A stretch of DNA of 64,000 nucleotides. Source: Thermococcus sp. Its GTDB lineage: Archaea > Methanobacteriota_B > Thermococci > Thermococcales > Thermococcaceae. The notes below the pieces were generated by a model that saw only the letters and a program-made list of their open reading frames with translations, was not told the origin of the DNA and did no database searches. Of this stretch, positions 49,032-59,862 are shown piece by piece. The stretch covers positions 1-64,000 of the forward strand of contig NZ_JALXBJ010000012.1 of the NCBI RefSeq assembly GCF_026991495.1. The letters are read 5' to 3'. Positions within the stretch are counted from its first letter, which is position 1. Each line of letters begins with the position of its first letter. The position numbers and the translations under genes are program-made.

Positions 49032-49616
49032 TCAGTGGGCGCTCTTAGCCACTTTGAGGAGCATGGAGTAGTGCCAGAGGGCTATCGTCACCGCCCCGAT
49101 GAGCTCGGCAGCGGCGACGCCCCTGAAGTGGGCCTTCGCCCAAGTTGCCAAAGCCCATCCGGTAAGGAACAGGGCGACGCTGAACCATCCAAAGGACCGG
49201 TCTCCTGAGCTTAGAGCCCCAATACCGGCTATAAGGAACCCAAGGCCCGCCGTTATGAAGAAGGCCCAGCTGACGTAGTAGTGCGGTGATGTTCCCTCCG
49301 GGAAGAGGCCTATCGCCGCCAAGAAAGCCAGGCCAGTGATAAAGATCCAGACCCCCGCGCGCTCGACCCCGTTTCTGCTCCTCTCAAGGAGGCCGGTTGC
49401 GTAGTAGATCCCGAGGACGGCGGTCGCTATGAGCGAGCCGTTTAAGACCCAGTTGTGGGGCAGTCCGAGCTTTCCGAGGTCGCTTATCGCGTTGTCAGTG
49501 AGCCTCCACCAGGAGCGGTTTACGTAGACCGCAACCCCTATGCCGCAGAAGGCCACGATTGGAGCCAAAAGCCCCGCGTAGAGCTGGGACCTCCTCATGG
49601 CACCACCGAAGTGCAT
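49032..49616 (-). CDS. DUF998 membrane protein
   Basis: SWWRLTDNAISDLGKLGLPHNWVLNGSLI...; multi-TM. Confidence 0.75.
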   Translation of the reverse strand: MHFGGAMRRSQLYAGLLAPIVAFCGIGVAVYVNRSWWRLTDNAISDLGKLGLPHNWVLNGSLIATAVLGIYYATGLLERSRNGVERAGVWIFITGLAFLAAIGLFPEGTSPHYYVSWAFFITAGLGFLIAGIGALSSGDRSFGWFSVALFLTGWALATWAKAHFRGVAAAELIGAVTIALWHYSMLLKVAKSAH

Positions 49617-49628
49617 CGTCGCAACATC

Positions 49629-50315
49629 CTATAACGCTTTGCCCTTCGGCTCAAGGTGTGCCATCTTAACCTCTAAAACGCCCGAGTAGCTGCACCCGTC
49701 CCACTTCTTCTCCACTTCGTCGAAGACTATTCGGGCTTTGAAAAATGGCGCGTCTCTCACGAAGGTCTCGAATTCCCCCCCCTCGCCGGCGACGTGAATC
49801 TTGTACTTCTCGTGGAGCTTTATCAGCTCATCCAAGGCCTTCTCGTCTATCCTCCTGCCGAGCCAGCTCTGATCAAGGCCGTAGGCGGCGGTGCCAACTA
49901 TCACAACGTCGAAGATCCCGATGATCTCCCTCATGTAGTCAACCGGGTCGCGGTGCCAAGCAGGGGCGAGGCTCCTCAATCCGAGCTCTTTAGCCACTCT
50001 GTCCACGCGCCTCTTCTGGTACTCGCTCGCTAAAGCACCGGCCACTATCCCCTCAACCTTCAGCCCCTCAAGGACTGCCTTCATGTCCTCTACCTCTTTC
50101 TCCTTTTCACCGCTCGTGAAACCCTTGACGAGGGGGATTCCTATTGCCTTGGCCTGCAACTCGGTGAGGTGTATGTTCGGCACGTGGTACATGTAGCTCT
50201 CCTCGCTCTCGCTAACCATTGAGACGAGGTATTTGACCTCAAACCCCTGCTTCAGCGCCCAGTAGAGGGCGTAGTTCGAGTCCTTCCCGCCGGAGTACAG
50301 GACGGCAACGCGCAT
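49629..50315 (-). CDS. Diphthine--ammonia ligase (Dph6-like ATP pyrophosphatase)
   Basis: [21 protein letters not shown]... [17 protein letters not shown]. Confidence 0.85.
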   Translation of the reverse strand: MRVAVLYSGGKDSNYALYWALKQGFEVKYLVSMVSESEESYMYHVPNIHLTELQAKAIGIPLVKGFTSGEKEKEVEDMKAVLEGLKVEGIVAGALASEYQKRRVDRVAKELGLRSLAPAWHRDPVDYMREIIGIFDVVIVGTAAYGLDQSWLGRRIDEKALDELIKLHEKYKIHVAGEGGEFETFVRDAPFFKARIVFDEVEKKWDGCSYSGVLEVKMAHLEPKGKAL

Positions 50316-50404
50316 CTCCACCACCGAAAGCTTTAAATTACTTAAGGTTAATTTAATTTTGGACTTCTCCCCGGAGTTCCAAAGCCACAAAGGGCCTTAA
50401 AAAG

Positions 50405-51712
50405 GTGATGCCAATGGTTCCCAAAACGGCAGTAGTCCTTGCAGCGGGCCTCGGGACGAGGCTCGGCGGAAAGCCCAAGGGACTCCTCAGAATAGCCGGG
50501 AGAGAGATTCTTTACAGGACGATAACGCTTCTCCAGCGGAACGGTGTAAAGAAGTTCGTGGTAGTAACCAACGAGCGCTACGCTCCGCTATACCGCGGGT
50601 TTCTGGAAAAACACGGCTTCGATGCGGAGCTCGTAATTAACCCTGAACCTGAGAAGGGGAACGGGCACTCCCTCCACCTCGCTGGAGAAAAAGTTTCTGG
50701 AAGGTTCGTTCTGGTTATGAGCGACCACGTTTACAGCGAGGCCTTCGTTGAGAGGGCAGTAAAGGGAAAAGGCCTCATCGCGGACAGAAAGCCGGGATGG
50801 GTTGACATCGATGAAGCCACGAAGGTGAAAGTGAAAAACGGCCGTGTTGAACATATTGGGAAAAACCTCAAGGAATGGGACGCAGTGGATACCGGCTTCT
50901 TCGTCCTCGATGATGGGATATTCGCCGTTACCTCCGCCCTTGAGGAGGAGAGGGACGGCGACTACGCGCTAAGCGAGGTTGTTGAGAGGGCAAAGCTTCC
51001 AGTAACCTTCGTGGACGGCCTTGCATGGACGGACGTTGATACGCTGGAAGACGTCAAGAGGGCCGGGAAGATGCTCGTCAAAACCGCGGTAAAGGGAACC
51101 GGTGATGGTTTCGTGAGCAGGCACCTGAACAGAAAAATCTCAACCGAGATAAGCTCCCTCCTCGTTGAGAGGGTAAGTCCAAACGCGATGACGGCTTTCA
51201 CGTTCCTCCTCGGTCTTCTCTCGGCAATCTTAACCCTCGTTAGCCCTCTCCTCGCCGGAATACTCTATCAGGTGAGCTCAATCCTCGACGGCGTTGACGG
51301 CGAACTAGCGAGGGCCCAGATGAGGGCGAGCAAACTCGGCGGTTACGTGGATTCCCTCCTCGACCGCTACGTTGACGGGAGCTTTCTGGCTTTTTTAGCG
51401 TATTCGACGCTGAGGGAACCGCTCTGGTATGCCGTTGCCCTTTTGGCGCTACTCGGCTCGGTGATGGTAAGCTACTCCACGGAAAGGTTTAAGGGAGCCT
51501 TCTGCAGAGACGCCTACTCTGAAATCCCAGCGCTGAGAAAACTGCCGGGAAAGAGGGACGAGCGGGTCTTCATTACTATGCTCTTCCTCCTGTATCCGGT
51601 TCAGACCTCCATAAAGGCCCTGTTCCTGTTGCTCGCACTTATAACGAACCTTCGAGTTGCCATCACTGCATATTTCATTTCTAAGAAAGTTTCTCAATCG
51701 AAAACTATTTAA
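50405..51712 (+). CDS. Bifunctional CTP:inositol-1-phosphate cytidylyltransferase / DIPP synthase
   Basis: LAAGLGTRLGGKPKGLL; CDP-alcohol phosphatidyltransferase motif DGVDGELARAQMRASKLGGYVDSLLDR. Confidence 0.9.
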   Translation: MMPMVPKTAVVLAAGLGTRLGGKPKGLLRIAGREILYRTITLLQRNGVKKFVVVTNERYAPLYRGFLEKHGFDAELVINPEPEKGNGHSLHLAGEKVSGRFVLVMSDHVYSEAFVERAVKGKGLIADRKPGWVDIDEATKVKVKNGRVEHIGKNLKEWDAVDTGFFVLDDGIFAVTSALEEERDGDYALSEVVERAKLPVTFVDGLAWTDVDTLEDVKRAGKMLVKTAVKGTGDGFVSRHLNRKISTEISSLLVERVSPNAMTAFTFLLGLLSAILTLVSPLLAGILYQVSSILDGVDGELARAQMRASKLGGYVDSLLDRYVDGSFLAFLAYSTLREPLWYAVALLALLGSVMVSYSTERFKGAFCRDAYSEIPALRKLPGKRDERVFITMLFLLYPVQTSIKALFLLLALITNLRVAITAYFISKKVSQSKTI

Positions 51713-51752
51713 CTGCTGTAAAATATATCACACCAGAAAAGGAGGTGGTAAA

Positions 51753-52901
51753 ATGGTAAGGGTTGTCGTACTCGGACAGGGCTACGTTGCCAGCATCTTT
51801 GCGAGTGGATTGGAGAAGATAAAGGCAGGAAAGCTCGAGCCCTACGGCGTTCCACTGACGGACGAGCTCCCGATAAAGATAAAGGACGTAGAGATAGTTG
51901 GCTCATACGACGTGGACTCCAGCAAGGTCGGAAGGGATCTCTACGAGGTCGTCAGACTCTACGACGGGAACGCCCCGGAGAGCCTCAGAGGGATAACCAT
52001 AAGGAAGGGCGTCCACCTCGGGAGCCTCAGGAACCTCCCGATTCAAGCGACTGGCCTCGACGACGAGATGACTCTCAGCGAGGCGGTTGAAAGGCTCGTG
52101 AGCGAGTGGAAGGAGCTCAAGCCCGATGTCTTTGTCAACGTCTGTACCACAGAAGCTTTCGTGCCCTTTGAGAGTAGAGAGGAGCTTGAAAAGGCCATCG
52201 TCGAGAACAGGAAGGAGAGGCTGACCGCTACCCAGCTCTACGTCTACGCGGCAGCAAAGTACGCCAGGGAAGTTGGTGGAGCCGCCTTCGTAAACGCCAT
52301 CCCCACTTTGATAGCCAACGACCCGGTCTACGTCGAGCTCGCGAAGGAGAGCAACCTCGTCGTCTTCGGCGACGACGGCGCCACCGGCGCGACACCGCTC
52401 ACCGCTGACATACTCAGCCACCTCGCCCAGAGGAACCGCTATGTCCTCGACGTGGCTCAGTTCAACATAGGCGGCAACCAGGATTTCTTGGCTTTGACAG
52501 ACAAGGAGCGCAACAAGAGCAAGGAGTTCACAAAGAGCTCAATCGTTGAGGACCTGCTCGGCTACAACGCGCCGCACTACATCAAGCCGACCGGCTTTCT
52601 CGAACCCCTCGACGACAAGAAGTTCATAGCGATGCACATCGAGTACATAAGCTTCAACGGCGCCCACGATGAGATAGTCGTTACAGGGAGGATAAACGAC
52701 AGCCCGGCTTTGGCCGGACTCCTCGTTGACCTCGTCAGGCTCGGGAAGATGGCCGTCGAGAGGGGGGAGTTCGGAACTGTTTACGACGTCAACGCCTTCT
52801 ATATGAAGAACCCCGGACCTAGGGAAGCGAAGAACATACCGCGCATAATAGCCCACGAGAAGGTCAGAATGTGGGCCGGCCTCAAGCCGAGGTGGCTCTG
52901 A
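51753..52901 (+). CDS. myo-inositol-1-phosphate synthase
   Basis: VVVLGQGYVASIFASGL, NVCTTEAFV, GDDGATGATPLTADILSHLA, FNIGGNQDFLAL. Confidence 0.9.
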   Translation: MVRVVVLGQGYVASIFASGLEKIKAGKLEPYGVPLTDELPIKIKDVEIVGSYDVDSSKVGRDLYEVVRLYDGNAPESLRGITIRKGVHLGSLRNLPIQATGLDDEMTLSEAVERLVSEWKELKPDVFVNVCTTEAFVPFESREELEKAIVENRKERLTATQLYVYAAAKYAREVGGAAFVNAIPTLIANDPVYVELAKESNLVVFGDDGATGATPLTADILSHLAQRNRYVLDVAQFNIGGNQDFLALTDKERNKSKEFTKSSIVEDLLGYNAPHYIKPTGFLEPLDDKKFIAMHIEYISFNGAHDEIVVTGRINDSPALAGLLVDLVRLGKMAVERGEFGTVYDVNAFYMKNPGPREAKNIPRIIAHEKVRMWAGLKPRWL

Positions 52902-52949
52902 TTTCCTTTAGTCTCTTGTTTTCCTCTTGGAAAAATATGAAGAGAAGCC

Positions 52950-55541
52950 TCAGCGCCTTCTGAACAATGCCAAGATGATCAGGAGAGCCACCGCGATAAT
53001 CCCCGCTTTGGAGAAGAGCGGGACCTGCTGGAGGTTAACGCTTGCCGTGTCGCTCCCGTCGCTTCCGTTGAGCTCGTCAAGTGGGCCGTAGAGGTCGTCG
53101 TGCTCGTAGAGCTCGGCTTTTACTGTGATTGACTCGCCCCCCGAGATCGAGAGAACGTCCCCAGGGATCTGGATGAAGACCGAGGAGTCCCCCCTGACCG
53201 GGACGAAGAGAGTCTGCGGGGTAGCGACCTGGGCACCGTCGCCGTTGTAGAGGTCGAGTACCGCGGGAACGCCGTTCAAGACGCCCTCCTTGGCGAGGTC
53301 GGCCACCGCGTAGTAGTCCCACGCTCCATCCCCGTTGGTGTCAAAGTAGACCTTGAGCAGGGGAGCCGGGGCTCTCCCGAGGACGTCGAGAGGCCCTAAA
53401 TTGAACTTCATGTAGAGCATCCCGCTCGATGGGTCGTACCTGACCTGAAGGGAGCGTATGTTGTAGGCTCTGCCGGTGAAGGGCGAGGCTCCGCTATCCT
53501 CTAAGTCCTTCCACACGAAAGTCCCGTTGATGTAGGCCTTCTCCCCTGGGGCAAGGCTTTCTTCGTCCTCCCACTGGCTTGAGTCTATCGGGACGCTTAG
53601 GGAGCCTTTCTCGGTGTTTACGTAGACGGTGCGCTCTGGGAGAACCACTTCGTTCCCGTTCTTCAGCGTTACCGTTACGCTGTAGGCGTAGGTTCCGTTA
53701 TCGAGGCCGGTAACGTTGTAGAAAGCGTGGTAGGGGCCATCCAGTGTCATCGCGTAAGAGCGGCCCGCGAAGCTTAGCAGGGCGCCGCTCATGTTGACCA
53801 CGGACCCAACTTCAACGTAGACCCAGTCGTTGCCGATGATCTCCGCCTGGAGTGGGGTGGAGCCGGTGTAGTCCAGAACTGGAACCTCGGCGCTCACGTT
53901 AAGCCAGCTCCCGTTTTCGGGTATTGGGAGGGGAAGGCTCACCCGCGGACTGGCGGCGGCGTGGAGGTAGGTTGAGTTCACCAGTATTGAGAACGAGTCG
54001 AGGCTACCTGTAACCCCATCCTGATCCTTATCGGCGATCCTGATGTAGAAGGGGACGTACTGAGAGTCAACCTTAGAGGAGTTTGAGAGGGCGCTCAGGC
54101 TGTCCGTGAGGTCGAGGGTTATCGGCTCGTCGGGGAAGGGGTGGGCCTGGTACTCACCAAGTTCGGACTGGGTGGAGTGGTAGGCGATGTAGAGGTTGAA
54201 AAAGTCCCTGACCCAGATGGGGGAGTCTAAGCTCCCGCTTCCGACCTCGAAGCCTGCCTTCACCCGCGGCGGATAGCAGAAGGAGCCAGAGGGGCAGTCG
54301 AACGGGAGAAGGCCCCCTATGACCTCCCCCCTCTTCGGGTGCTCGATTCTAAGGAGGGCGAGAAGCCTCGGCTCGTAGGGCTGGTGCTTCAGCGGGAGGA
54401 AGACGTAGGCCCTTCCAGATGAGAGCCTGTGGTTCGGATCGGTTGCGGCCTGGTAGGTGAGCCACCAGTAGCCCCCTGCCCCCCAGCGGCGCCCCCAGGA
54501 GTTGACCATCAGGAGGGCGCCTTTTCCATCGGGGGTTGTGATGTTGTCGTCGTAGCCAACTATCGTCACCGCATGCCCGCCTGGATTCCCTGTGTGGTTC
54601 CCGTTGAGGGCGTAGACGTCGTTCGTCCCGTTGAAATTTCTGAAGTCGTCGTAGACCGTTATTGACGTCTCTGCCACGTACCCGGTGGCGAGCAGTCCCT
54701 TCAAGTAGGAGAACTGGGTCTCGTTCGTCATGTTGATGACGTAAACGACTCCCGAGCGGGGGCTTCCGCCGAGGGAGGCCGAGTAGTACATGTCGGCGTC
54801 ACCGCGGTTTCCCGGTGCAAGTGCCCACTGCCTCTCCCCGGGCCAAACGGAAATCGCGCTGAGGATCCAGTCGTTGTAGGCGGAGACGTTGTTGTAGTAC
54901 CAGTTCACCAACGTCTGGTTCCAGGGCCCATCCCAGCTGCCGTTCTGAATGCCGTTGTAAACCCTGAAGGCCCCGTAAGGTATGGCCCCAACTGTCGAGA
55001 TGAGGTTCATCGCGTCTTCGATTATTGTGCCTGAGGTGTCAAGCCTCCCGTCCCCGTTGACGTCGGTCGCCCGGCCGTCGTTTATCAGGTTGTAGGTGAA
55101 GGTTGGGTTCATAACGGTCCAGGGGGTGTTGGGGTGTTCCTCGCCGCGGAACCAGCTCAGCATGTACGTCCATACGTAATAAGTTGATGCCCAAGCGTTG
55201 CACGAGCCTATAAAGCCTTGGTTGCCTACTGGAGGCAGGTAGAGGCTGTTGTTGACCGAGGATGGAATGGAGGGGGAGGCACTTGGGCCATTCCGTGCGA
55301 GCGCGATTAGCGCACCCTTCAGGATCGGCGGCAGGGAACTGTAAGAAGGGGCCGCCTCGATCAGTTGAAGGTAGTTATCCGCGGTCAGGGGCTTGAAATG
55401 GAAGTTCGTTATTGCAGAGTACTGCTCGGGGGGTACGTCAACGGCACCGGTACTAAAGGCAGGTTGCGCCGAGGAATAGGCCGCCCCGGATAAGAGCAGC
55501 AGGATCAGCAGGGGGATGACTTCTCTTCTCATCTCCATCAA
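52950..55541 (-). CDS. Secreted papain-like (C1A) cysteine protease, C-terminally membrane-anchored
   Basis: Signal peptide; VGNQGFIGSCNAWASTYYVW (Cys), GGHAVTIVGYDDN (His), MVNSWGRRWGAGGYWWLTY (Asn); C-terminal TM plus RRR. Confidence 0.85.
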   Translation of the reverse strand: MMEMRREVIPLLILLLLSGAAYSSAQPAFSTGAVDVPPEQYSAITNFHFKPLTADNYLQLIEAAPSYSSLPPILKGALIALARNGPSASPSIPSSVNNSLYLPPVGNQGFIGSCNAWASTYYVWTYMLSWFRGEEHPNTPWTVMNPTFTYNLINDGRATDVNGDGRLDTSGTIIEDAMNLISTVGAIPYGAFRVYNGIQNGSWDGPWNQTLVNWYYNNVSAYNDWILSAISVWPGERQWALAPGNRGDADMYYSASLGGSPRSGVVYVINMTNETQFSYLKGLLATGYVAETSITVYDDFRNFNGTNDVYALNGNHTGNPGGHAVTIVGYDDNITTPDGKGALLMVNSWGRRWGAGGYWWLTYQAATDPNHRLSSGRAYVFLPLKHQPYEPRLLALLRIEHPKRGEVIGGLLPFDCPSGSFCYPPRVKAGFEVGSGSLDSPIWVRDFFNLYIAYHSTQSELGEYQAHPFPDEPITLDLTDSLSALSNSSKVDSQYVPFYIRIADKDQDGVTGSLDSFSILVNSTYLHAAASPRVSLPLPIPENGSWLNVSAEVPVLDYTGSTPLQAEIIGNDWVYVEVGSVVNMSGALLSFAGRSYAMTLDGPYHAFYNVTGLDNGTYAYSVTVTLKNGNEVVLPERTVYVNTEKGSLSVPIDSSQWEDEESLAPGEKAYINGTFVWKDLEDSGASPFTGRAYNIRSLQVRYDPSSGMLYMKFNLGPLDVLGRAPAPLLKVYFDTNGDGAWDYYAVADLAKEGVLNGVPAVLDLYNGDGAQVATPQTLFVPVRGDSSVFIQIPGDVLSISGGESITVKAELYEHDDLYGPLDELNGSDGSDTASVNLQQVPLFSKAGIIAVALLIILALFRRR

Positions 55542-55708
55542 CCACCTTAACCCTCAAGGACTGCCTCTGAGCACCCACTTACACTCCAAAATTTAAAAGG
55601 CTTTCTCAACTTGAAGGTGGAAATCCCGCCGCGCTCTCCCTGGGCCCCGCGGATGCACCCCAATAAGGTTTATAATCTCGGCCCTCTACTTCCTTAGGAG
55701 GGAAGCCG

Positions 55709-56308
55709 ATGAGCTGGAAAAGGGGAGCCTACCCGGAGTTCACCATGGAGGATGCCGTTGCGCTCCTCTTTGCCCTTCAAATCCCCACAGGCAGGAAGAC
55801 GGTTTCGGAGTTCCTCGAGCTCGGGGAGGGCAGCGTGCGAACCCTTCTCAAGAAGCTTCTCAGCCTGGGCCTGATATCCTCAACCCAGAGGGGGCACGCC
55901 CTCACCGAGAAAGGAACCGAACTCGTCGGAAGGATTTCAGAGCACATCTCCGAGGCGAGGCCGGTTGGAAGCGTCGAGGGACTGCCTGCCTACGCCCTCG
56001 TTGTGAGGAACCCCGGGGAGTTCAAGAGCATAGAGCTCCGCGATGAGGCGATAAGGTTCCACGCAAGGGGCGCTCTCCTCCTCGTGGTCAGAGAGGGGGA
56101 GGCAGTCTTCCCCGAGGATGGGAGACCTTTGAGCGAGGCGATGCCGGAGCTCGCGCGGGAGCTTGAGGGACTGCCCCTCGAAGAGGGAGACCTTATAGTC
56201 GTCACCTGGGCCGACAGCCCGGCGCGAGCCCTGAAGAGCGCCTATCACGTCGCCCTTTTCCTGAAGGGGGAGAAGCTCCCAGAGGAGATAAAATCGCTCG
56301 TGAGGTGA
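55709..56308 (+). CDS. DUF4443/winged-helix transcriptional regulator
   Basis: N-terminal wHTH RKTVSEFLELGEGSVRTLLKKLLSLGLIS. Confidence 0.7.
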   Translation: MSWKRGAYPEFTMEDAVALLFALQIPTGRKTVSEFLELGEGSVRTLLKKLLSLGLISSTQRGHALTEKGTELVGRISEHISEARPVGSVEGLPAYALVVRNPGEFKSIELRDEAIRFHARGALLLVVREGEAVFPEDGRPLSEAMPELARELEGLPLEEGDLIVVTWADSPARALKSAYHVALFLKGEKLPEEIKSLVR

Positions 56309-56312
56309 AAGA

Positions 56313-56948
56313 GTGAGCGGGCTCATCTTAGCCCTTGACGTTTACGATAGGGATAGGGCGCTTGAGATAGCAGAGAGCACAGCTGACTACCTCTGGGCGG
56401 TGAAGGTGAACTGGCCCCTGATAATCGGCTCAGGCCTCAAAATAATCACCGAACTGAAGCAGATAACAGGACTTCCAGTTATAGCTGACCTGAAGCTTGC
56501 GGACATACCGAACACGAACCGCCTGATAGCAGGGAAGGTCTTTGGTGCGGGGGCGGACTACATAATAGCCCACGGCTTCGTCGGGAGAGACAGCGTTAAA
56601 GCAGCTATGGAGCTCGGAGAGACGATAATCGTCGTGGAGATGAGCCATCCCGGAGCTGAGGAGTTTATCCAGCCGGTAACGGATAGGCTCATCGAGATGG
56701 CCAACGAGCTTGAACCCTTCGGCGTTATAGCCCCTGCAACGAGGCCCGAGCGCGTTAGCTACATCAGCTCGAAGCTTAAGCCGGGGATTAAGGTTATAAC
56801 CCCCGGCGTCGGGGCTCAGGGCGGAAAGGCCGGGGAAGCCATAAAAGCCGGCGCTGATTACATCATCGTCGGACGCTCCATCTACGAGAGCGAGAACCCG
56901 CGGGAAGCCGCGAGGAGGTTTTCTGAGGAGGTGGAAGCGTGGAGCTGA
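56313..56948 (+). CDS. pyrF: Orotidine-5'-phosphate decarboxylase
   Basis: LILALDVYDRDRAL, VIADLKLADIPNT, TPGVGAQGGKAGEAIKAGADYIIVGRSIY. Confidence 0.95.
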   Translation: MSGLILALDVYDRDRALEIAESTADYLWAVKVNWPLIIGSGLKIITELKQITGLPVIADLKLADIPNTNRLIAGKVFGAGADYIIAHGFVGRDSVKAAMELGETIIVVEMSHPGAEEFIQPVTDRLIEMANELEPFGVIAPATRPERVSYISSKLKPGIKVITPGVGAQGGKAGEAIKAGADYIIVGRSIYESENPREAARRFSEEVEAWS

Positions 56949-57457
56949 AGGCCAAGCACCCGCTCAGCAAGAAGGAGATAAAGGAGATAATCCGCGAGAT
57001 GAGCGAGGTATTCGGGGAGGAGATAGCGGGAAAGATGCTGGGCAGAAAAGACAGGGTGGAGATAGCGGAGTTCGACAAAACGACCGAGATAATACTCGTG
57101 AACGGGAGGCCCTTCTTCATAAGGAGGAAAGAGCTCGTCTTTCCGCTCGTCATAGCGCTCTACGAGCTGTCCAACGAAGAGGATCTGAGGAAGTGGCCGA
57201 GGCGCGTGGTCGTTGACGAAGGCGCTGTTCCCTACATCCTCAACGGGGCCGACGTCATGGCCGCGGGCATAGTAGATGCCGACGAAGGCATTAGGGAGGG
57301 GGACTTCGTCTTCGTGGTCGAGGAGAACTACGGAAGGCCCTTGGCTATAGGGATAGCCCTCATGGGCGGAAAGGCCATGAAGGAGAGGTCAAAGGGAAAA
57401 GCGGTTAAGAACATCCACCACGCTAAGGACAAGATCTGGCAGGTCACGGTGGGCTGA
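56939..57457 (+). CDS. PUA-domain RNA-binding protein
   Basis: [40 protein letters not shown]. Confidence 0.85.
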   Translation: MELKAKHPLSKKEIKEIIREMSEVFGEEIAGKMLGRKDRVEIAEFDKTTEIILVNGRPFFIRRKELVFPLVIALYELSNEEDLRKWPRRVVVDEGAVPYILNGADVMAAGIVDADEGIREGDFVFVVEENYGRPLAIGIALMGGKAMKERSKGKAVKNIHHAKDKIWQVTVG

Positions 57458-57458
57458 T

Positions 57459-57902
57459 ATGGGGGAGAAGGGAATAAGGGTTCTCGTTGGAGGCGTCTTT
57501 GACATACTCCACGTGGGGCACGTCCACTTCTTGAAGCAGGCAAAAGAACTCGGCGACGAGCTTGTGGTGATCGTTGCGCACGACGAGACCGTCAGGAAGC
57601 TCAAGAGGAGGGACCCCGTGAACACGGCCGAGGACAGGGCTGAGCTCCTGCGGGCCATAAGGTACGTGGACGAGGTCTACATAGGCTCCCCCGGAAGGAT
57701 AGACCTCGAACTCGTGAAGAGGATAAACCCGGACGTGATAGCGATAGGACCGGACCAGAACTTCAACTGCGAGAGGCTGAAGGAGGAGCTGAGGAAGCAC
57801 GGCATGAACGTCGAAGTCATTAGAATTCCTTATCCGTACAAGAGCGACAGGGCGAAGACGAGCAAGATAATAGAGAGGATCATAGAGGAGTTCTGTGAAT
57901 GA
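57459..57902 (+). CDS. ribL: FAD synthase RibL (nucleotidyltransferase)
   Basis: [48 protein letters not shown]. Confidence 0.9.
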   Translation: MGEKGIRVLVGGVFDILHVGHVHFLKQAKELGDELVVIVAHDETVRKLKRRDPVNTAEDRAELLRAIRYVDEVYIGSPGRIDLELVKRINPDVIAIGPDQNFNCERLKEELRKHGMNVEVIRIPYPYKSDRAKTSKIIERIIEEFCE

Positions 57903-58604
57903 TCAGGCCCGGAAGACCCTATCCGACAGAACGACCATCCCCCGGCTCGTTATCTTAAGCGGCCTCGTGTTCTCGTCGACGGCACTCCCCCTGAACTTCG
58001 TGACCCTCACTCCCCTTATGGAAGTCCAGTTGACGTCCCTTCTCAGGAGCTCTATGACGCCGCTTACCATGTACTCCTCAACGTTCGTCCTCTCCTCCTC
58101 CGAGACGAGCAGAACCGTTGTGTTCTTGCGGTGCACGGCCTTTAGAAAGGGGAGCAGCAACTTCCGGTATTTGAGTTCGCTCTCAACCGTCAGCTTCATC
58201 ATGGTGATGGGATCCACCACAACCCGGGAGTAGTCCTTTCCCTCCACCTCGGAGATTACCGAGCTCAGCAACCTCTCCATGCTCTCCCCGAACTCGACCC
58301 CGGGGCTGCCCGTGAAAACAACGCTCTTCACATGGTTTATTGGTGTCGCGTCGACGAGCCTGAAGCGGGGGTTATCGAACTCGAAGCCGATGCTCCTCAT
58401 GTTCTCCACGAGCTGCTTCGAGGGCTCGCCGAGTGTTATGTAGAGAACATCCTCACCATTCTTCACACCCTCCATCGCAAAATGCATCGCGAGGATCGTC
58501 TTCCCGGTTCCGGCGGCACCCTTGAGAAGGTAGACCCGCCCTTTGATGAGCCCCCCGTTGAGCATGGCGTCGAGCCCGGGAACGCCGGTAGAAACCCTGA
58601 CCAT
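57903..58604 (-). CDS. KaiC-like RecA-superfamily ATPase
   Basis: VSTGVPGLDAMLNGGLIKGRVYLLKGAAGTGKTILAMHF. Confidence 0.85.
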   Translation of the reverse strand: MVRVSTGVPGLDAMLNGGLIKGRVYLLKGAAGTGKTILAMHFAMEGVKNGEDVLYITLGEPSKQLVENMRSIGFEFDNPRFRLVDATPINHVKSVVFTGSPGVEFGESMERLLSSVISEVEGKDYSRVVVDPITMMKLTVESELKYRKLLLPFLKAVHRKNTTVLLVSEEERTNVEEYMVSGVIELLRRDVNWTSIRGVRVTKFRGSAVDENTRPLKITSRGMVVLSDRVFRA

Positions 58605-58711
58605 GCCAAACACCACGTAAGTATACAGGGGAACATTATTTAAACGTATCCTCACATGAGAACTTGCCCCTCCTTTCCCGGGGAAAATAGTTCAAAAGAA
58701 AAACGTAAGAA

Positions 58712-59044
58712 TCAAACCCTGAGCCTTTCGAGGTATTCCCTCAGGAACTCGGGCTCCTCCCTTCTGACAGCACTCATGAGCTCGTCAAACTTCTTCTCAC
58801 CCAGTGCGAGGCGGAGGTAGTAGTAGAGGTTAACCGCGTCCTCAACGATCACGCTCTGCCTCCTCCCCTCCTCCGCGTAGAGCTCTATGAGCTTCCTGTT
58901 CATGTCGAGGCTCACGTAAAGGGTCTTCTGCTTCTTCTGGGCCTTGAGGCCCTCTTTGGTCTTCCTCACCTTGGGTTTGGAGGGCCTGGTGAGCTCGTCA
59001 ACGGAACCGGAAAACAGCTTCGGGAGCTTACTCTCCTTCGACAA
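58712..59044 (-). CDS. Ribbon-helix-helix-like protein, putative ParB-like partner of ParA
   Basis: Basic N-terminus then KKQKTLYVSLDMNRKLIELYAEEGRRQSVIVEDAVNLYYYLRLA; overlaps parA end. Confidence 0.6.
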   Translation of the reverse strand: MSKESKLPKLFSGSVDELTRPSKPKVRKTKEGLKAQKKQKTLYVSLDMNRKLIELYAEEGRRQSVIVEDAVNLYYYLRLALGEKKFDELMSAVRREEPEFLREYLERLRV

Positions 59045-59801
59045 GTCCGATCACCTCTCTCGTGAGTTTTTCAAAGGCCTTAGCAGCCCTTCCACCGGGT
59101 TCATAGTCGAATATGCTCATCCCCCGGGCCTGGGCCTTTTCTAAGGCTATCGCCTTCGGTATGGTCGTCAGTATCGGGGCCTCTGGGTAGGTCTCCCTGA
59201 GTTCCCCGAGTCTCGTCTTCGGAACCTTCGTCTGCCTCGTGAACTTGTTGGGGACGAGGCCGAGGAGGGAGAGGGACTCGTTGGTCTCGCTCCTTATCAT
59301 CGCCATGAGGTTGAACATCAGCTGCATACCTATGACGCCGAAATAGCTCAGCTCCAGGGGTATGAGGACGAAGTCCGAGGCCGTCAGGGAGTTCACGAGG
59401 AATATCCCCATGCTCGGTGGGTTGTCTATGAGGACGTAGTCGTAGTCCGGGAGTATCGGGTTTATCGCCTTCTGAAGCCTCCTCTCCCGGTTGTAGGCGT
59501 TTATGATCTCTATCTCCTTGGCGGAGAGGTTGAGGTGGCTCGGCAGGAGGTGGAGGTTTTTCTCAACTTCTACTATTGTCTCTTCAACGTCGGCCTCCCT
59601 CATCATTACGGTGCCCACGTTCCTCTCCTCGTGCTTGAGCACGTCCATCCCAATCAGCCCGAAGGTAAGGTTGAACTGGGGATCAACGTCCACGAGAAGG
59701 ACCCTTCTGCCGCTCCTCGCGAGGCTGTAGCCAAGGTTCAGAGTTAGAGTGGTCTTCCCGACCCCGCCCTTCTGGTTGGCCACGCTGATTACAACGGTCA
59801 T
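59028..59801 (-). CDS. parA: ParA-family chromosome segregation ATPase
   Basis: ISVANQKGGVGKTTLTLNLGYSLA, LLVDVDPQFNLTFGL, VLIDNPPSMGIFLVNSL. Confidence 0.9.
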   Translation of the reverse strand: MTVVISVANQKGGVGKTTLTLNLGYSLARSGRRVLLVDVDPQFNLTFGLIGMDVLKHEERNVGTVMMREADVEETIVEVEKNLHLLPSHLNLSAKEIEIINAYNRERRLQKAINPILPDYDYVLIDNPPSMGIFLVNSLTASDFVLIPLELSYFGVIGMQLMFNLMAMIRSETNESLSLLGLVPNKFTRQTKVPKTRLGELRETYPEAPILTTIPKAIALEKAQARGMSIFDYEPGGRAAKAFEKLTREVIGLVEGE

Positions 59802-59862
59802 CCTACCACCCGCTGACCTAAACACGCGGCCCCTTAAAAGGTTGTTGAATTAAATAAAAGGG

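Noticed and set aside
48885-49208. 107-aa ORF spanning tRNA-Leu
   Set aside because: Overlaps the tRNA entirely and reads into an antisense gene; spurious.
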